Shown piece after piece: positions 1-12,102 of a DNA stretch of 64,000 nt; the stretch's first letter is position 1, and every line of letters begins with the position of its first letter. The translations under genes and the position numbers were made by a program. Source of the DNA: Volutella citrinella (lineage: Eukaryota; Ascomycota; Sordariomycetes; Hypocreales; Nectriaceae); assembly GCA_034401135.1 (NCBI GenBank), contig JAWZSP010000003.1, positions 2,046,001 through 2,110,000 of the forward strand, written 5' to 3'. The notes under the pieces are model-generated. The model made no database searches. It was given only the letters and a program-made list of their open reading frames with translations, and was not told the DNA's origin.

Positions 1-1795
1 GGTCTACTTGACCGTGGCTTCTGGGAGTTTCGTGTGTCTAGAGCCGCCGGGTTATCGAGCTGCAAAATCCCTTTGAATGGACGAAAGCCCCGATGCAGGA
101 GCGGATTTTCAAGGATAATGAGAAGGAACCGCAGGTTCTTTGGGTGGTCCATTGCTCTTCCAGGTCGCTTCAGTAGTAGTTCCGTAGCTTTGAGCAAGAT
201 TCTTCTGATGTGTTCCTGTGCTCGCATAAGTTCTCGCTCAACCCTTTGCAACTCTTCGTCGGGTGGAGCTTTGAACCCATCTCCACGACCAAGTTCTTCA
301 TAGACAGTGAACCATCCCTCTGCCACGTTCGTGGCAAGCCAGTACCAGGTTACCAAATCGCCCCAATGGATATGAGGGGACTTAGAATTGGTCGACGATC
401 TGGAAAGGCCTGGGTCAGCCCGTGGCAGTGGTGCCTTCTGCGGGACGGTTTCCTCCTGTCCGCCAGTCCACCAAAGACCATTTTCTGCAACATCGCCAAG
501 AAGTAGCAGCTTTGGGTCGATTTCCCACGCCTCAGCGTCGGCTAGATTTTCCGTTGCAGCTTGCGAGCCTCGTCTTTCCGGGGCCTCAGGGCGCTCGCTG
601 GGTTCTCGTTGTGTTGTAGCCTGTCGTCTGTTGGCGGCCCCAGCCCCAGGATTGATGGAACGACGCTGATGATGGCTACCGGTGGGGAAGGAAGAGTTGA
701 CGCATTCAAATGAGCCGAAGGATGCAATAATATAGTCCTCAAGAGGCCTGAATATTCGCTTGTAGTCGTCTTCTATGGGCTTCGAAGCAGCCCTTCTCTG
801 TTGCCCAGGAACATCGTCGGAGGAAATACTTTGAATGGAAGGCCTTGTTGAGTAAGAAGATGAATATGAGCGGGTCATAGGCCCCGGTCTTGTGCGTGAA
901 TGGTTGTGCTGCAATGTCGGTTGTTGTTCAAACATGTAGTGCGATGGTGTTGGGATAGTGGGTGATAGGTTGCCATTCGATAATGGTGGCATCGGGGCGA
1001 GGACTCCCTGCCCCATCCCAGAGGCTTGCATACGGCTACTAAAGGAGAGCCCATCTTGTGCCGGAGGAGTGTTCTCATTGGCATGCTTGCTCTCGAATTT
1101 TCGTCGTAGATGCAAGTGAATGCACTGGTAAACCAGTCGTTTTGTATGATCAACCGAGATATACGGAACTACAGGGACCAGTTAGTAACAAGTCGCCGTC
1201 AGACTAGTGAGCGAGCAGCACCTTTGGGCAATGCACCACGCCGCGTTGACGAGCCTCCATTTTCCGGGGCCTCAGGGACCAACGGCTCAAGATCGTTGAC
1301 AGTCATGCAAATTGCGCATTTGAAGACTTTGAGCTCCCTCGGCCAGCGCACCATCGACCCACATGTCATACAGTTCCCGGTCGCGAAGTCCTTGCTTCCC
1401 GAAGGGCCTCCTCGTGTATGGGCCTTGGGAGGCGGCCGTCTCGTGGCTCCATCGTCATCGGCAAAGCCTAGGTCGGGAGGGGGCCCGGCGCCGGCCGAGT
1501 TTTGGCGCTTCTTCTTGCTGCTGAAGAGCGAGGGGAATGGCTGGCTCATGGAGCGCGAGTGCTTGGTTCGCGATGGCTTTGGTGGGTGCAACTGGAAATC
1601 GGAGTCGGACGAGCTAGAGTCGGCCTGCGCATTGGGGAGGGGGTCGATTCGGTTGCCCAGCGGCGTCGGGGCCGTCGATGGAATGGTCACCGATGGTATG
1701 GTCGTCGGGGTTTGCAGGGCGTCGGCGTGGACGCGAGTGATGAGGTCGTTGGAGTTCGCCGGTTGTGACCCCCGTCGGAGCGACCAGTATGGCAT
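1..1795 (-). CDS. hul4: Hul4-like HECT-type E3 ubiquitin ligase, N-terminal part (cut by window edge)
   Basis: About 580 N-terminal residues are visible and the frame stays open to base 1, so the catalytic HECT domain must lie outside the window. Exon 1 is 1222-1795. An intron at 1169-1221 (donor GTGCTG, acceptor TGTAG) joins in phase 1 to exon 2 (1-1168). Residues about 45-80 are Ser/basic rich (HSRSMSQPFPSLFSSKKKR). They are followed by a small Cys cluster, GNCMTCGSMVRWP...FKCAICMT, spaced C-x2-C...C-x2-C like a zinc ribbon. Exon 2 contains PYISVDHTKRLVYQCI, then RPLEDYIIASFGSFECVNSSF and EIDPKLLLLGD, which I recognise from fungal Hul4-type ligases. These transfer ubiquitin through a HECT cysteine; yeast Hul4 acts in degradation of misfolded or chromatin-bound proteins (family knowledge). 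The start is the first ATG of the open exon. The family call is strong; the catalytic domain is unseen. Confidence 0.82.
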
Positions 1796-3428
1796 ACTAG
1801 CGGCTCATCAGCAGCACGGCTGTGGTCGCGTTGTCACGGGACGCTCCTGGCAGTTGGAGATTTGACGATGACGAAGAATGTGGAAGCAGCAACAGCAATC
1901 GTCGTCAGTCGTTGCAGAATCGAAGGCGGGCGGGAGAAGGTGCGCCGGGTGCCGAATTCTAAAACAGCCGACCTGTCAATGTCTCAGCCAGCCATCACAT
2001 CAAACCTTTCTGATGATCCAAGGTTCGACTTCTCCCTGGGTCTCAAGGGCATGCTCCAGACAATGGCGAGCAGATCATGGATGGCAAGGGCTATCTGGCA
2101 GAGAGTCCCCGCGTTGATTTGCTCATGTTTATGGAAGCAGGGCCCCGTCATGGCCGCCTCGTATTTGACGTCTTCGTGCAGCGCTAAGTTTCCAGCTCTT
2201 GCCAAGTCGGCAGAACCTTTGCACAAACCCTAGCAGACCACGGCCGTCCAATGTTGCAGCTTGGCCCAACGCGACCAATTTATTTTGGTTTGGCCTTATT
2301 TTCGGACATGTATTCTTCTCAAGCTGCCAGCACCTCGTAGACGGCCAGGCCACTCAGTGCAACCCCAACTCCACTCGCCCGGTCCACCCGAATATTCCAG
2401 GCTGCAAGAATCAGAGGTATTATTAGTATTATATATTACTAGGTAGTAGTACTAATTAGTATGTTGTACTTTGTGGGCCACAGCAGCTGCGGGGAATGCT
2501 CCAAGATATTTGCCATACTCTTTTCCCACTTGGAGGTGGAATGGAGCGGCATAAGGCTAATCTCTCAGGCCTGCACGTGTCAACCAGGAACACAAAATAA
2601 GCGTTGTCATGCACTTGTCAATTATCATATGGGAAGTTGCTGCTCCACTAATGCAGTCAGGCCAGCACTCATCTTTCTTTTTTTTTCACATTTTGTTTTA
2701 TTAAAAAAAAGCGAATACTATCGTCGCTCTCCCAGAAATCGCCAGTCTTCGTCAATGAATGGCCTCTGGGTGGAATGAGGTCGTGGGTCTTTGCGTGGAA
2801 TGTATTGCTTCTTGGCCGACTAGGACTTCGCTCGGGTGAAACCCAGGACCAACCAAAAAATACTGCTTCCACTGTTCAATGACAGTTGGCTATCAATTCG
2901 CAAGGTCCCTGTCGCAAGGATCTACGTAGTAATTCCATGGATTTGTCCTCGGATGAGCAACAGAGCTCGTACCAGAGGTAGACTGCCTCGTTTGAGCCTT
3001 GTCCATCCCGAAGTGGGCTGTCCAAAACACCGCTGTTCCCGCGGACTGGAAATGGCAGGGCTGATCGACAGGGGTTAGGCTCAATCGAGCAAATCATCAT
3101 CAATGGCCGGCATTCGACATCCTTGGCATAGGCGGCCGCCTCGGATGGAGGGAATGAGCAGCGGAAGCAATCTACCCTGAACTGCCTTTTCAGTTGACAT
3201 TTTTGCAGGGGAATAGATACTTATTCGTGAAAGTAATCGTCTTTTACTCGGTTTATTATTTTATGAGCACGCTTTCTCGTGTGATATTTCATCATCAACA
3301 GTTGGGAATGCAAGAGTGACTCAAATGACGTTGTGGCGCTACTTTGTTTGGATTTTTGTGATTTTGCTTGTTGCTTCGCCAGATTCATTCGCGGGTATCG
3401 ATATCAAACTAACATGTAAAGAAAACTC
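1796..3428. other. intergenic, no convincing gene
   Basis: This is the 5' flank of the Hul4-like gene and the 3' flank of the DUF3712 gene. Only short overlapping frames with no recognisable protein are present. AT-rich patches occur at about 2415-2460 (TTATTAG/TAGTAG-like) and 2668-2712 (T8 and A8 runs). Confidence 0.6.
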
Positions 3429-4363
3429 CTACGGCCCCGCCAACAACTGCAGAAAAGCCTCCTTGATATCGACGGGCCCGTCAAAGTGCCTTATCGCTTC
3501 ATTGCACCATGAGTCGCCTTCCACTCCAACCGCAACCAACCTGGCGCGCTTGGATGGCACCACTCCGGGGCGTCTCGTGCCACGCATCGTGATTTCCAGC
3601 CGTCCTCGAACAATGTTCAGTTCTCCTCGCAACTCCACCACCACCTCCCCCTTGTCGTTGCGCAGCTCGAACAAGCTAGGGCCCATGTCCAGCTCCACAG
3701 GGCTAGGGTTGCCGAGCGAGAACGTCGTCGCGATAATACCATTGTCGAGGCGCTCCACCGTTAGCAGCTGGACGTTTGCCGCCATGGCTCGCATCGCCAG
3801 GTCGGCGTTGTAATTGCTGTGCGCCACGGTAGTGCCCATGGCCTTGATGTTGCAGTTTCCATTCTCGACCCGTAGCAGAGTATCGTTGTCCACGATGATG
3901 CTGCGCACAAAGGCTTGGAAAGTTGCCATGTCGGTAATGAGCACATGCTGGTCATTGACGATGATGTCGCTGCCCCAGAAGCTCGTCGTGATCTCGGCGA
4001 GATTCAGCTTCCCGAACGCAGACCCGTTGAAGGTAAGGTCAACCTGCATCGGACTGACTGTGACACCGATGGGCCCTGTGCCAGTGAGGCGGGCTCGAAC
4101 GGAGATGGTGAATGCACTAATTGCACCAGAGTCAGATTTGAGCCGGTGCAACCAACCAGCGTCTCTCGGACTCACTCTCGGATAGGATTTGATATGTCCA
4201 GCTTCTCCAGGGTGATTTTGCTGCGGTTGAGGAAGTACTGGACCGCTGAGTCCATGATGTCGAGTGCTGCTTGAACTGGGGCGTTTCTTCGGCTAGCTGG
4301 CTGGAGTATCGGACGGGCAAAGTCCTTGAAGAGCTTCGAGTTAGCGATGTTCATGGCGAGCAT
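3429..4363 (-). CDS. DUF3712-family fungal protein
   Basis: Two exons (4176-4363 and 3429-4116) join across a 59-nt intron with donor GTGAGT, a CTGAC branch and acceptor TTAG. The phase-2 junction gives ...SNPIR-D-AFTISVRARL. The product is 291 aa. The core, from VRARLTGTGPIGVTVSPM through LTFNGSAFGKLNLAEI to a stretch around IIVNDQHVLITD, has the alternating beta-strand pattern of the fungal DUF3712 family. Many family members carry an N-terminal membrane anchor. None is obvious here: the N-terminus (NIANSKLFKDFARPILQ) is amphipathic at most, so an unseen upstream exon or a later true start is possible. The function of the family is unknown to me. The gene stands alone between two long spacers. 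Confidence 0.72.
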
Positions 4364-5689
4364 GGTACGTGATGAGTCCGCTCCAGAGTGATGCTTTGGA
4401 AACGGCCAGGTGCTATCGCATTAAATAAAAACTATGAAGCTTGCGCAGAGAATGAACAGTCGCAACACACTACTACGAGGTGAAGTATGGGTGAGGGGAG
4501 AGTGAGCAGCCCGGGGACGTTCAATAGCTGGAGAATACCCATGGCTGACTTACCTGGGGATTGAGAGCAAGAAGCGGTTACGCTGACGGGGTAATCGTGA
4601 GTGATACACTCGACGTGAATGTAGAGGCGGAGAGGCTGCAGGTGCTTCTCAGAATCAGACCAGCGGTGCGTTTACAACACCAGGGATCGGCTTCTTATGC
4701 TGACACCTTTGAGCTGTCGTGGGGCCAAGGAGAGGCAGCGACGCAGCATAGGCTATGCTGCATAGCCAGCGTGGAGCCTTCGGGGGCGCATGTGCTTGAT
4801 CCCGGCTTGACGCAAGCACGTCCCTGCGGCCGCGGTTGCTGCCATGTCGGGAGGCAGCACACCGTCACAATGGTCCACGGGTGTCCCAAGAGCGAATGGA
4901 TGCCTGCCCAAGACGTGGCACCGTGACAATCACTCCCCATGCTGACGATGAAAGGCTATCGCCAGCTCTTCCTATTGGCAAACTGTTGGCAGAGGTCCAC
5001 GGGTGACGAGTACGCTCGCTGTACGACTCGGAGTCATATGGCAGCCTTGAAACCTCCACAGCCGAGTCAGGGCCTAGTTTGCGAGGTGACTAGGCCTAGT
5101 GCAAAATTCCCCATGCAATTGTCCGCATGAGCAACCACACGGGTGCACACCAAGAGAAGTCAACACTTTATGCGGATGGCGGCATGAAGTATGAGGCGAC
5201 ATGGTCTCAGATCTTTCGGGACGCTTTTTATTTTTGTGTTCATGGCCTGACCTGCAGCATCTAATGATCTAACAGCGCGGTCATCACATGCAGGCCCCAG
5301 GGTTCGCCTGCAGGACATCCATGAATCCTAGCTGCCAACTCAGTAGTATTGGAGGCGCAAATGCCGTACGAAGGCGTTTCGGGACGCTTCAGACCGCTCC
5401 ACTTGTCCTCGGAATCGCGGGGAGGGAGAGATAGCAGAATACACAGTCACAGGGCATTTTTGCTCAATTTGTTTTCTGGCCGCGAGATTCGCCCATCTTC
5501 TTTCTACTTGGTAGTGGATGCGTGATATACATATTTGTACTGTACCCGCGTGCTTCACTCTAGCCAGAAGAAGTTGAGGCTGGAACGAGTCCAACGCCCA
5601 TATCTCTCAACGCGCCATCAAACCTTCGCACGCAATCAAACACCAAGTCACGTCACGTCGTTCATCATGTTGGTACAGAGCTTGTCCAC
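4364..5689. other. intergenic, no convincing gene
   Basis: This spacer is the promoter side of the DUF3712 gene and the 3' side of the dehydrogenase gene. No domain-bearing frame was found on either strand. Confidence 0.55.
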
Positions 5690-7363
5690 CTATTCAAAGA
5701 CAATGCAGGCCTTGATGGCGCTCTTATCTTTGATCGACTGCAGGGCCTCGCCAAACTCCTCGAGCTTGAAGGTTTTGTTGACAATGCCAGCTGTCTTGAC
5801 CTTGCCCGAGTCGAGGTAGTCAATCGTGGCGGCTGAACAACGTGTTAGCTAATTACCACTGGTAGCAGGCCCAAAGATGGCAACTTACGGAACATGTAAG
5901 TCTCGGAGAAGGAGCCCAGGATTCTGATCTCGTCGCCAAAGATCTTGGCTGGGTGCCAGGATACCTTTGCGGCGGATGCATAGACGCTGCAAACGTTGAA
6001 TTAGTGTGCGTGCTGGTTGAAGGCAGCTACCCAATTGATTCGACTCACCCGTAAACGACCAGGGTGCCGCCTCGTCGGACGTAGTTGATGGCGTCCTCGA
6101 GAATCTTTACCGACCCAGTAGCCTCGATAACTGGGGCCTCGTTAGCCGAGAGGGGTTCGAAGTCTGCACGACGACTTCCACTCACCGATGTCAAAGCCAT
6201 GCGGGTTGTCCTGTTTGATCTGGGCGAATTGAGCCCCGGGTTCGGACCGAGACAACTCAATGTAGTGGTCGGCTGCTTCGAGATCCTTGGCAAGGTTCAT
6301 CTTCAGACCCCCGGGAGCGGCGATTGTGACTTGACAACCGCCATTCTGGCGGAGCAGCTGGGCAAGCATCTTGAAAAAAAAAAAAAGCCGTCAGCATGAG
6401 GTTCGAGCTTGCAACCCCCGAGAAGCATTCAAGAACACACCAGACCAGTTGGGCCAGCGCCGAACATGAGAACATGAGAGCCCAGCCTCGGGCGGATCTT
6501 GTCCAAGCCGTGGCATGCACAAGAGGCGGGCTCGAGAAGGGTTGCGTCAACCCAGGACAGGTTCTGGATCTTGAAGATGTTTCCGGCGGGATATGCGCAG
6601 TACTCGGCAAACCCACCGCTCAGGGTGGTGCCATGGCCCTGCCACTACCATGCAGTCAGTTTCTACGCCTTCGAGTGTCGGGTCATGACTGACGTTTTCG
6701 CAAAGAAGGGGCTGGCCACGACGGCAGTAGAAGCACTCGCCGCAAAGTTCACTGTTGTCGGCTGCGACACGATCGCCGATCTGGAAGTCTTTGACGTTCT
6801 GCAATCCCGTCAGTCAGAAGAAGAGTCGGTCGAGGGCCAACATGTTGAGCACGAACCTTGCCGACGGCGGCTACAAGGCCAACCGTCTCGTGGCCGGGGA
6901 TCAACGGAAACTTGGCAATGAATTCGCCCTCGTGGATGTGCTGCGGTTACGGTCAGCCGCCAATTGGTCGCGCATATTCTCACGGCCATGGGGAATTACC
7001 AGATCTGGACAGGGCGTTAGTGTGTGGTCCTATGATACGGCTGCATCTCATCTCAATGTCTTACCAGTGCCGCACACACCACAAGCCTTGACTTGCACTA
7101 GGACATCGTTGTCTCGCACCTCGGGCAGGGGAACGGTGACGATGGACCAGTCTTCGGGCTTCTCATATCTGTAAGAGGGTGGGGGTGGTTTGTCAGTCCT
7201 CGGCGCTGTGGGAGGTGGAAGCATCGTGGCCCCCGGTCTGACGCGATCACTTGGCGGGGCAACCTTGATGGGTAGGCGCTACGCTGGTATAAAAGGGCGG
7301 ATGCCCTCTACTGGAGGATTCATCTTACCGGAGAGCTTTCATTTCCGTGGGGAGTTCGGCCAT
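5690..7363 (-). CDS. zinc-dependent polyol dehydrogenase (D-arabinitol dehydrogenase type)
   Basis: A 345-aa medium-chain dehydrogenase is built from ten exons: 7329-7363, 7065-7168, 7000-7004, 6857-6940, 6694-6798, 6441-6638, 6186-6369, 6049-6130, 5889-5986 and 5690-5832. All phases close. The catalytic zinc ligands are in CGVCGTD and GHET. The structural zinc loop is [15 protein letters not shown], the canonical C-x2-C-x2-C-x7-C. The Rossmann motif is FGAGPTGL, and VIEATGS follows in the cofactor domain. The sequence most resembles fungal D-arabinitol dehydrogenases (Ard1 type), which interconvert D-arabinitol with a ketopentose in the cytosol; sorbitol or xylitol specificity cannot be excluded. 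Exon 3 is only 5 nt (AT CTG), yet it is needed to produce the family sequence GTDLHIHEG. The start [12 protein letters not shown] is the only in-frame ATG before the first donor. Confidence 0.88.
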
Positions 7364-9825
7364 GGTGGATGACTGTGGTGACGAGGACGGTGACGGGTGT
7401 TCTCGTTTCGTGGGGATGGCAGATACAGTACCTACGAGGCGCTGCTACGTTGGAGGAATTGGATGCTGAGAGCACACAGGTTAACAAATGATGGTGAGAG
7501 CAGCAACCAACTCGTTGGACTCAAGCTTACGGCGTTCTAGTGGACGGGGTGGGCGATTGAAAGGTGCGGCAGCTTATGAGGAAGAAGAGGAGGACGGACA
7601 CAAGCGAACAAGTCATGAGGGAGGGGGGAGGTATTTCAAAGGGTGGGAGGGACGGGAACGCAGGACCGCCTGGTCTCCCCAGCGTCTCGCCTCCTCGGTT
7701 GCTCGCTCACTCGCCGATGCACACAAGGGGCTGGGATGCTCACCGTGTGGTTGTCCCGGTTAGGCATGTACACACCGCGGCCAGCCAAAGGGAGATCTCC
7801 GAGGCCGGTATCCTGGCTTGCCTGGGCATGGTGTGTGGTGGCTCACCCCCCAACATTGAGACGACGAAGCCATCGATCGACCGGGGGCCTTACCATGAGA
7901 CAACGAGAGGGGCCTGGCCGATGTTCCCCCACTCGACACCCAGACACAGACACGCCGAATTGGACAGAATCAAGGCAGGCTGGTTATCGCCGTAACCTTG
8001 GCGAACCACAGTGGGGAGGTGGCACCTCATGGCGAGGCACGGCGGAAGAGCTGCTGTCTCCCCTGGGCCTGTCAACGCAGCCGAACTGGCTGGCTGGATG
8101 GATTGGTTGGCCTGAGCTGTCCCTGGCTGGCTGGGGGCGTGGCGTGCAAACAGAGCAGAGCAAGCGAACCGAGCGCCACGGCCAGCAGCAGAGAAGAAGC
8201 GAAACCGCGCCAGCATACCACCCCGCCGTTGAGAGCCTAATTATCTTGCTTCCTCAACAACATCCCCCTCCTCCCCCCCGGATTGCAGTCGGGGGGTTGT
8301 GGAAGGTGAGGCAGCCGTTGCATTGCCGTGCATAGCAAATTTGGCCTGCAGCTGCATTGCATGGGGGAGGGAAACGTCCCAAGACCCAAGCTTCCCCCGC
8401 ACTGATGACATCGTCATGCTGCTTTAGTACGGCCGAAATGCAGCCCATCCGCCGTGGGGAAGGCTGGCTATCCTTGGCGGCGCTGGGCCTGCCTGTCCGG
8501 AGGAGTCGGGCGGAAATTCCGCTGATTATTAGCCAGGGCCCAGAAGGGAGCAAATGTCCTGACGAGCAAACGGCCCACAAACATCCAACGCCGCCAGAGC
8601 CGCCGACATTCCCTCATACCGAAGTAGTTTTGCGGGCGATGACTTACCGGGGGTGTGGGCTTACGTCTGCGACTCTCTTGTGCTACGTAAGCTGGGTTGT
8701 CTTGGCCATCTTGTAGAAATCACGCCGTATTTACGTAGGTAGTGCAGGATGTGCTACCCCTTGAGTGGGCCTTGATGAGAGATTTCGGTGATACTACCCA
8801 GGAGGAGGACGACACTTGGTACATGACGGGTGCAACCCGAGACACTTTTCCTAGAAGTGCGGATTGGCGTCTTTGTTGAACCGGCATGCTGGTGGAATGT
8901 GGTCGGTCCTGGACGGCGGCAGGCATGGGTTGAATTGGGCTCAACCAATCAGCCAGCCAAACACACAACAATATGATAATTATGGGCTAGACCTTCGGGC
9001 CGCAAAAGCTGCTGGCTGGGACATCATATGATTCGGTTTCGCAGTATCCTGGATCATCTGTCTTTGCCTTGAAAAGGAGGCAGCAAGTGCAAGCCTACAG
9101 ATAGGTCTCCCCCACACTTACACATAACTTGGATGAATGTTGCTGGAAACGACTTGTATGGTTTTTCCACCAACTTACAACCACGACCAAGGAAGAATCC
9201 ATCCAATGGTGTAGGAGTTGTGGGGGCATATACGCACTGTGTTTACCATAACGCTGCACCTGCGTGAGTGCCCAAAGTCCCCAGAACAGAACCCGGGATT
9301 CCCAACTCTCAGCGGGGCGCAGAGAACCGTTGAATCCGACCGGTCAGATAATACACCACCAGCTCCTCACAATATTCAACGGAACATACTGGTTGGTTGT
9401 CAGTCGAATTAAGCTGCAACATTCCTCCGAGACACCCAGCCTGGATATTCCTGGATCTCGTCAGTCAGTCCAGGGTTGTGTCGCATTCGCTTGCACCGTC
9501 TCTGCAGAATTACACTCAATTCACATGGCGTGGGGCGCGCTCAAATGGTAATTACACTGGATTCTCCAGGGCTGGATTGCGGTTTGTTCATACGAAGATT
9601 TGTCATGTCACACATTTCTGAGCAATCATCTCTTTGACGGTAAACATTGACCCCTGATGCAAATATTCCGAGGATCTAACCCTCAAACTCCCACGGTGTC
9701 TTCCCACGCAACCTGCCACACGAGCGGACCCATGGTGAAAAATTGCCCTCCGATTTTGTAGAGTAACATGCAGATTCCATTCTCCATGTCTCTCAAATGT
9801 GATCACCTAAAGGAAAGAGGTTCGT
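7364..9825. other. long intergenic region upstream of the dehydrogenase gene
   Basis: About 2.5 kb holds only GC-rich frames of low complexity, with no domain or plausible exon chain. It contains purine-rich stretches (7560-7660) and a C-rich run near 8263-8280. It probably includes a large upstream regulatory region for the dehydrogenase gene at 5690-7363. Confidence 0.5.
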
Positions 9826-10445
9826 TTAAGAGGGGGGAGCGGCACCACGGCCACGGCCGTAGCCACCACGGCTGTTGAGACACAATGTCAGCATCATCAT
9901 CACAAATTTTGTCCAGGTTTTCTGGGGCAGCCTTACAACTGAGGAGCATACTCGCCGGGAGCACCACCCTCCTTGCCCTCGCCAGCATCCCGCCTTCGGT
10001 ATCCGCCCTCACGGTCGCCACGGTCGCCGCCACGGCCACGGCCGAAGGGTCGTCGCTCGCGCTCTCCCTCGCCGAGCATGCCGCGGGGAGGAGCGTGGGA
10101 TCGCTGCTGCTTGATGTGGGTGGCAGGAACGATCTCAGCGGGCAGGTGGAGCCACTCGCGGAGGTAGTCGAGACCCTCGGGGGTCAGCGTGTAGTAGTAG
10201 TACTGCCACGAGAACTGGGTCTTGACATAGCCGCGGGAGTTGAGGGACTGAAGAGCCTTGATGACGAAGAGGTTCTTGGTGTCGATATCGGGGTGCTTGG
10301 GGAGGTTGAAGTCCTTAGCGGCGACGAGGACACCCTCTCGGAAGAGGTACTGGCGGGACTGTCAGTTTCACGCAATTCGCTTTGTGCTCGTCGTTCGGTG
10401 TTTTACCTCGTGGATCTTCTTGCGGTCGGCCTTGGGAATCAACAT
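9826..10445 (-). CDS. rps10: 40S ribosomal protein S10 (eS10)
   Basis: Three exons (10407-10445, 9937-10349, 9826-9871) give 165 aa. Exon 1 encodes [13 protein letters not shown]. The S10/plectin winged-helix domain follows, with [41 protein letters not shown] and [16 protein letters not shown]. The C-terminal tail is the usual Arg/Gly-rich extension ([18 protein letters not shown]) ending RGRGAAPPS. eS10 sits at the mRNA entry/head region of the 40S subunit (established). The first intron falls after codon 13. The last junction is phase 2, giving APQF-RGGYGRG. The gene is divergent from SDE2 across 359 bp. Confidence 0.96.
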
Positions 10446-10804
10446 CGTGGCGGTTGTGCTGCTCGAGGGTCGTCGATGTTGGAAGGTGGCAGTTTTCGGA
10501 GGACGAAGGGCAGATCTCAAAATGGATAACTTTTGTGGGCGGAAACCCTAGGTAGAATTTCATGAAAGCGAAGGTGGGGTGGCTTTGCGGGCTAGGTGTG
10601 GCGCATGGGTCACGTGGAGATAAGCGTCTGCAGTTTGGGATTGTGGCTGGGGACGTGGCACCTCCGCCACATTTGCTCGTGTATTGTCGCCGCGTGGTTG
10701 GAGCCTATCAAAAGTGTGAGACATCCAACATCTCTCTTTTCTTCTCCCATCCTCTGGCCATTAACAAGTCATTTTTCAACCGCACTAGGAAATACCGGAA
10801 CGCT
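10446..10804. promoter_or_regulatory. shared promoter region of RPS10 (-) and SDE2 (+)
   Basis: This 359-bp head-to-head spacer contains an E-box-like TCACGTGG at 10610-10617 and a CT-rich stretch just upstream of the SDE2 start. No TATA box is obvious. Confidence 0.5.
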
Positions 10805-11650
10805 ATGGCTTCGCGGAATCTGAACGTGCTGGTAACCAGCTTTGCCGGTCTCGGTCTGCCACCGACTCTCGTCCTTCCGCTTCCTTCGGACACAACCATA
10901 AGCCAGTTGCGGAACCAAATCGACGAAAGACTGCCCACCACATCATCGAGGCTCATTCTCACGACCCTTTCAAATAAACAACTTCCCACCGAGTCTACGA
11001 CTCCTATATCCGACTACGTCTCGACAGCCGAGGATGACTTCCTGTCACTGCGTCTCGCGGTTCCTCTTTGCGGTGGCAAAGGTGGTTTCGGATCCCAGCT
11101 TCGAGCCGCCGGAGGGCGCATGTCATCAAGGAAGAAGAAGAGCCAGGAGGACCATGGGTCAAGCAGAAATCTCGATGGCCGACGATTGCGCACTGTGAAC
11201 GAGGCCAAGGCGCTTGCAGAGTATCTGGCCATCAAGCCTGAAATGGACAAGAAGGAGAAGGACAAGCGACGAGAAAGATGGGAGCAAATCGTCCAAATGA
11301 CAGAAGAGAAGGAAGCAGAGATCAAGTCTGGCAGCAAGAGCCGCATCGACGGCAAGTGGGTGGAGGACAAGGACGAGTCGAGCGAGCGGACCCGGGAGGC
11401 TGTCCTTGCCGCCATGAAGAGCGGCAACTACAAAGACAACATGCTGGGCACGTCTCACGACTCGGCCTCTACCCGGGCCAGCAACGAGCAGTCTGGTTCG
11501 GAGGAGGAGAAGGGTTCCTCGTCTGCGGGATCAACTCCTCCGCCTGTCGAGGGCAAGCAAGACAAAGGAAAGGGAAAGGCGACGACGTTCTTTGGATTTG
11601 ACGAAGATGACGAATTCATGAGCTCGGATGAGGAAGACGAGGAGAAATGA
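10805..11650 (+). CDS. sde2: Sde2, ubiquitin-fold splicing/telomere-maintenance factor
   Basis: A single exon encodes 281 aa. The N-terminal ~85 residues form the Sde2 ubiquitin-like fold ([17 protein letters not shown]...). It ends in the processing signal [18 protein letters not shown], in which cleavage after GG exposes the KGG N-terminus of the mature protein (known for fission yeast and human Sde2). The next segment has SSRKKKSQ and [20 protein letters not shown]. The C-terminus is charged, with Ser-rich and [15 protein letters not shown] segments. In fission yeast the mature C-terminal part joins the spliceosome and promotes excision of selected introns, affecting heterochromatin and telomeres. 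The frame is open upstream to 10562, but 10805 fits the family N-terminus [16 protein letters not shown] and follows a CT-rich leader. Confidence 0.93.
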   Translation: MASRNLNVLVTSFAGLGLPPTLVLPLPSDTTISQLRNQIDERLPTTSSRLILTTLSNKQLPTESTTPISDYVSTAEDDFLSLRLAVPLCGGKGGFGSQLRAAGGRMSSRKKKSQEDHGSSRNLDGRRLRTVNEAKALAEYLAIKPEMDKKEKDKRRERWEQIVQMTEEKEAEIKSGSKSRIDGKWVEDKDESSERTREAVLAAMKSGNYKDNMLGTSHDSASTRASNEQSGSEEEKGSSSAGSTPPPVEGKQDKGKGKATTFFGFDEDDEFMSSDEEDEEK

Positions 11651-12102
11651 TTATGCCCGGTTGTCGCCTCGTTGACCTCTTGAAATCGGTTTGTATTGAA
11701 TGCGGGCCCGGCTGGCCAATCGCGATGGACATTTTTGGGATTACGGCGCAGGGATCAAAGGGTGGTGTTGTCTGATTATTTTAGGGCGCTCAGCGTGTGC
11801 CAATAGTGAATTCATCGTATGCATGATACCGGCAATGATACCGGCAATACTACTTAGTAGTGTACATCACAGCCAGGATTGGCTTCAATTGTGTCACAAT
11901 GCCACCCAAGCCGGCGACGAAGTACCCTGAAATCACGGCCAATGGCGCCGACAGTCGTATCACGGGGCACAGCGCTTTTTCGACGAAATCATATACAGCT
12001 GACTCTCAAGATGTTACAATTGCTGCAGCGTGTCTGCTCTGTCTGATCTATCACCCCATATCTCCACATCCACCACTAGTGATCCATGGTTACGGAACCA
12101 AT
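11651..12102. other. convergent 3' flanks of SDE2 and COX12
   Basis: About 450 bp between convergent stop codons. A short tandem repeat, GATACCGGCAAT, occurs twice near 11825-11848. No gene was seen. Confidence 0.5.

Noticed and set aside
3316..3813. 165-codon + frame with a hydrophobic N-terminus like a signal peptide
   Set aside because: After residue ~35 it is the antisense of the DUF3712 exon, and the codon pattern is explained by that gene.
7643..8335. 230-codon + frame upstream of the dehydrogenase gene
   Set aside because: Low complexity (Arg/Gly/Pro/Trp) with no domain. It overlaps other equally open frames, as expected in GC-rich DNA.
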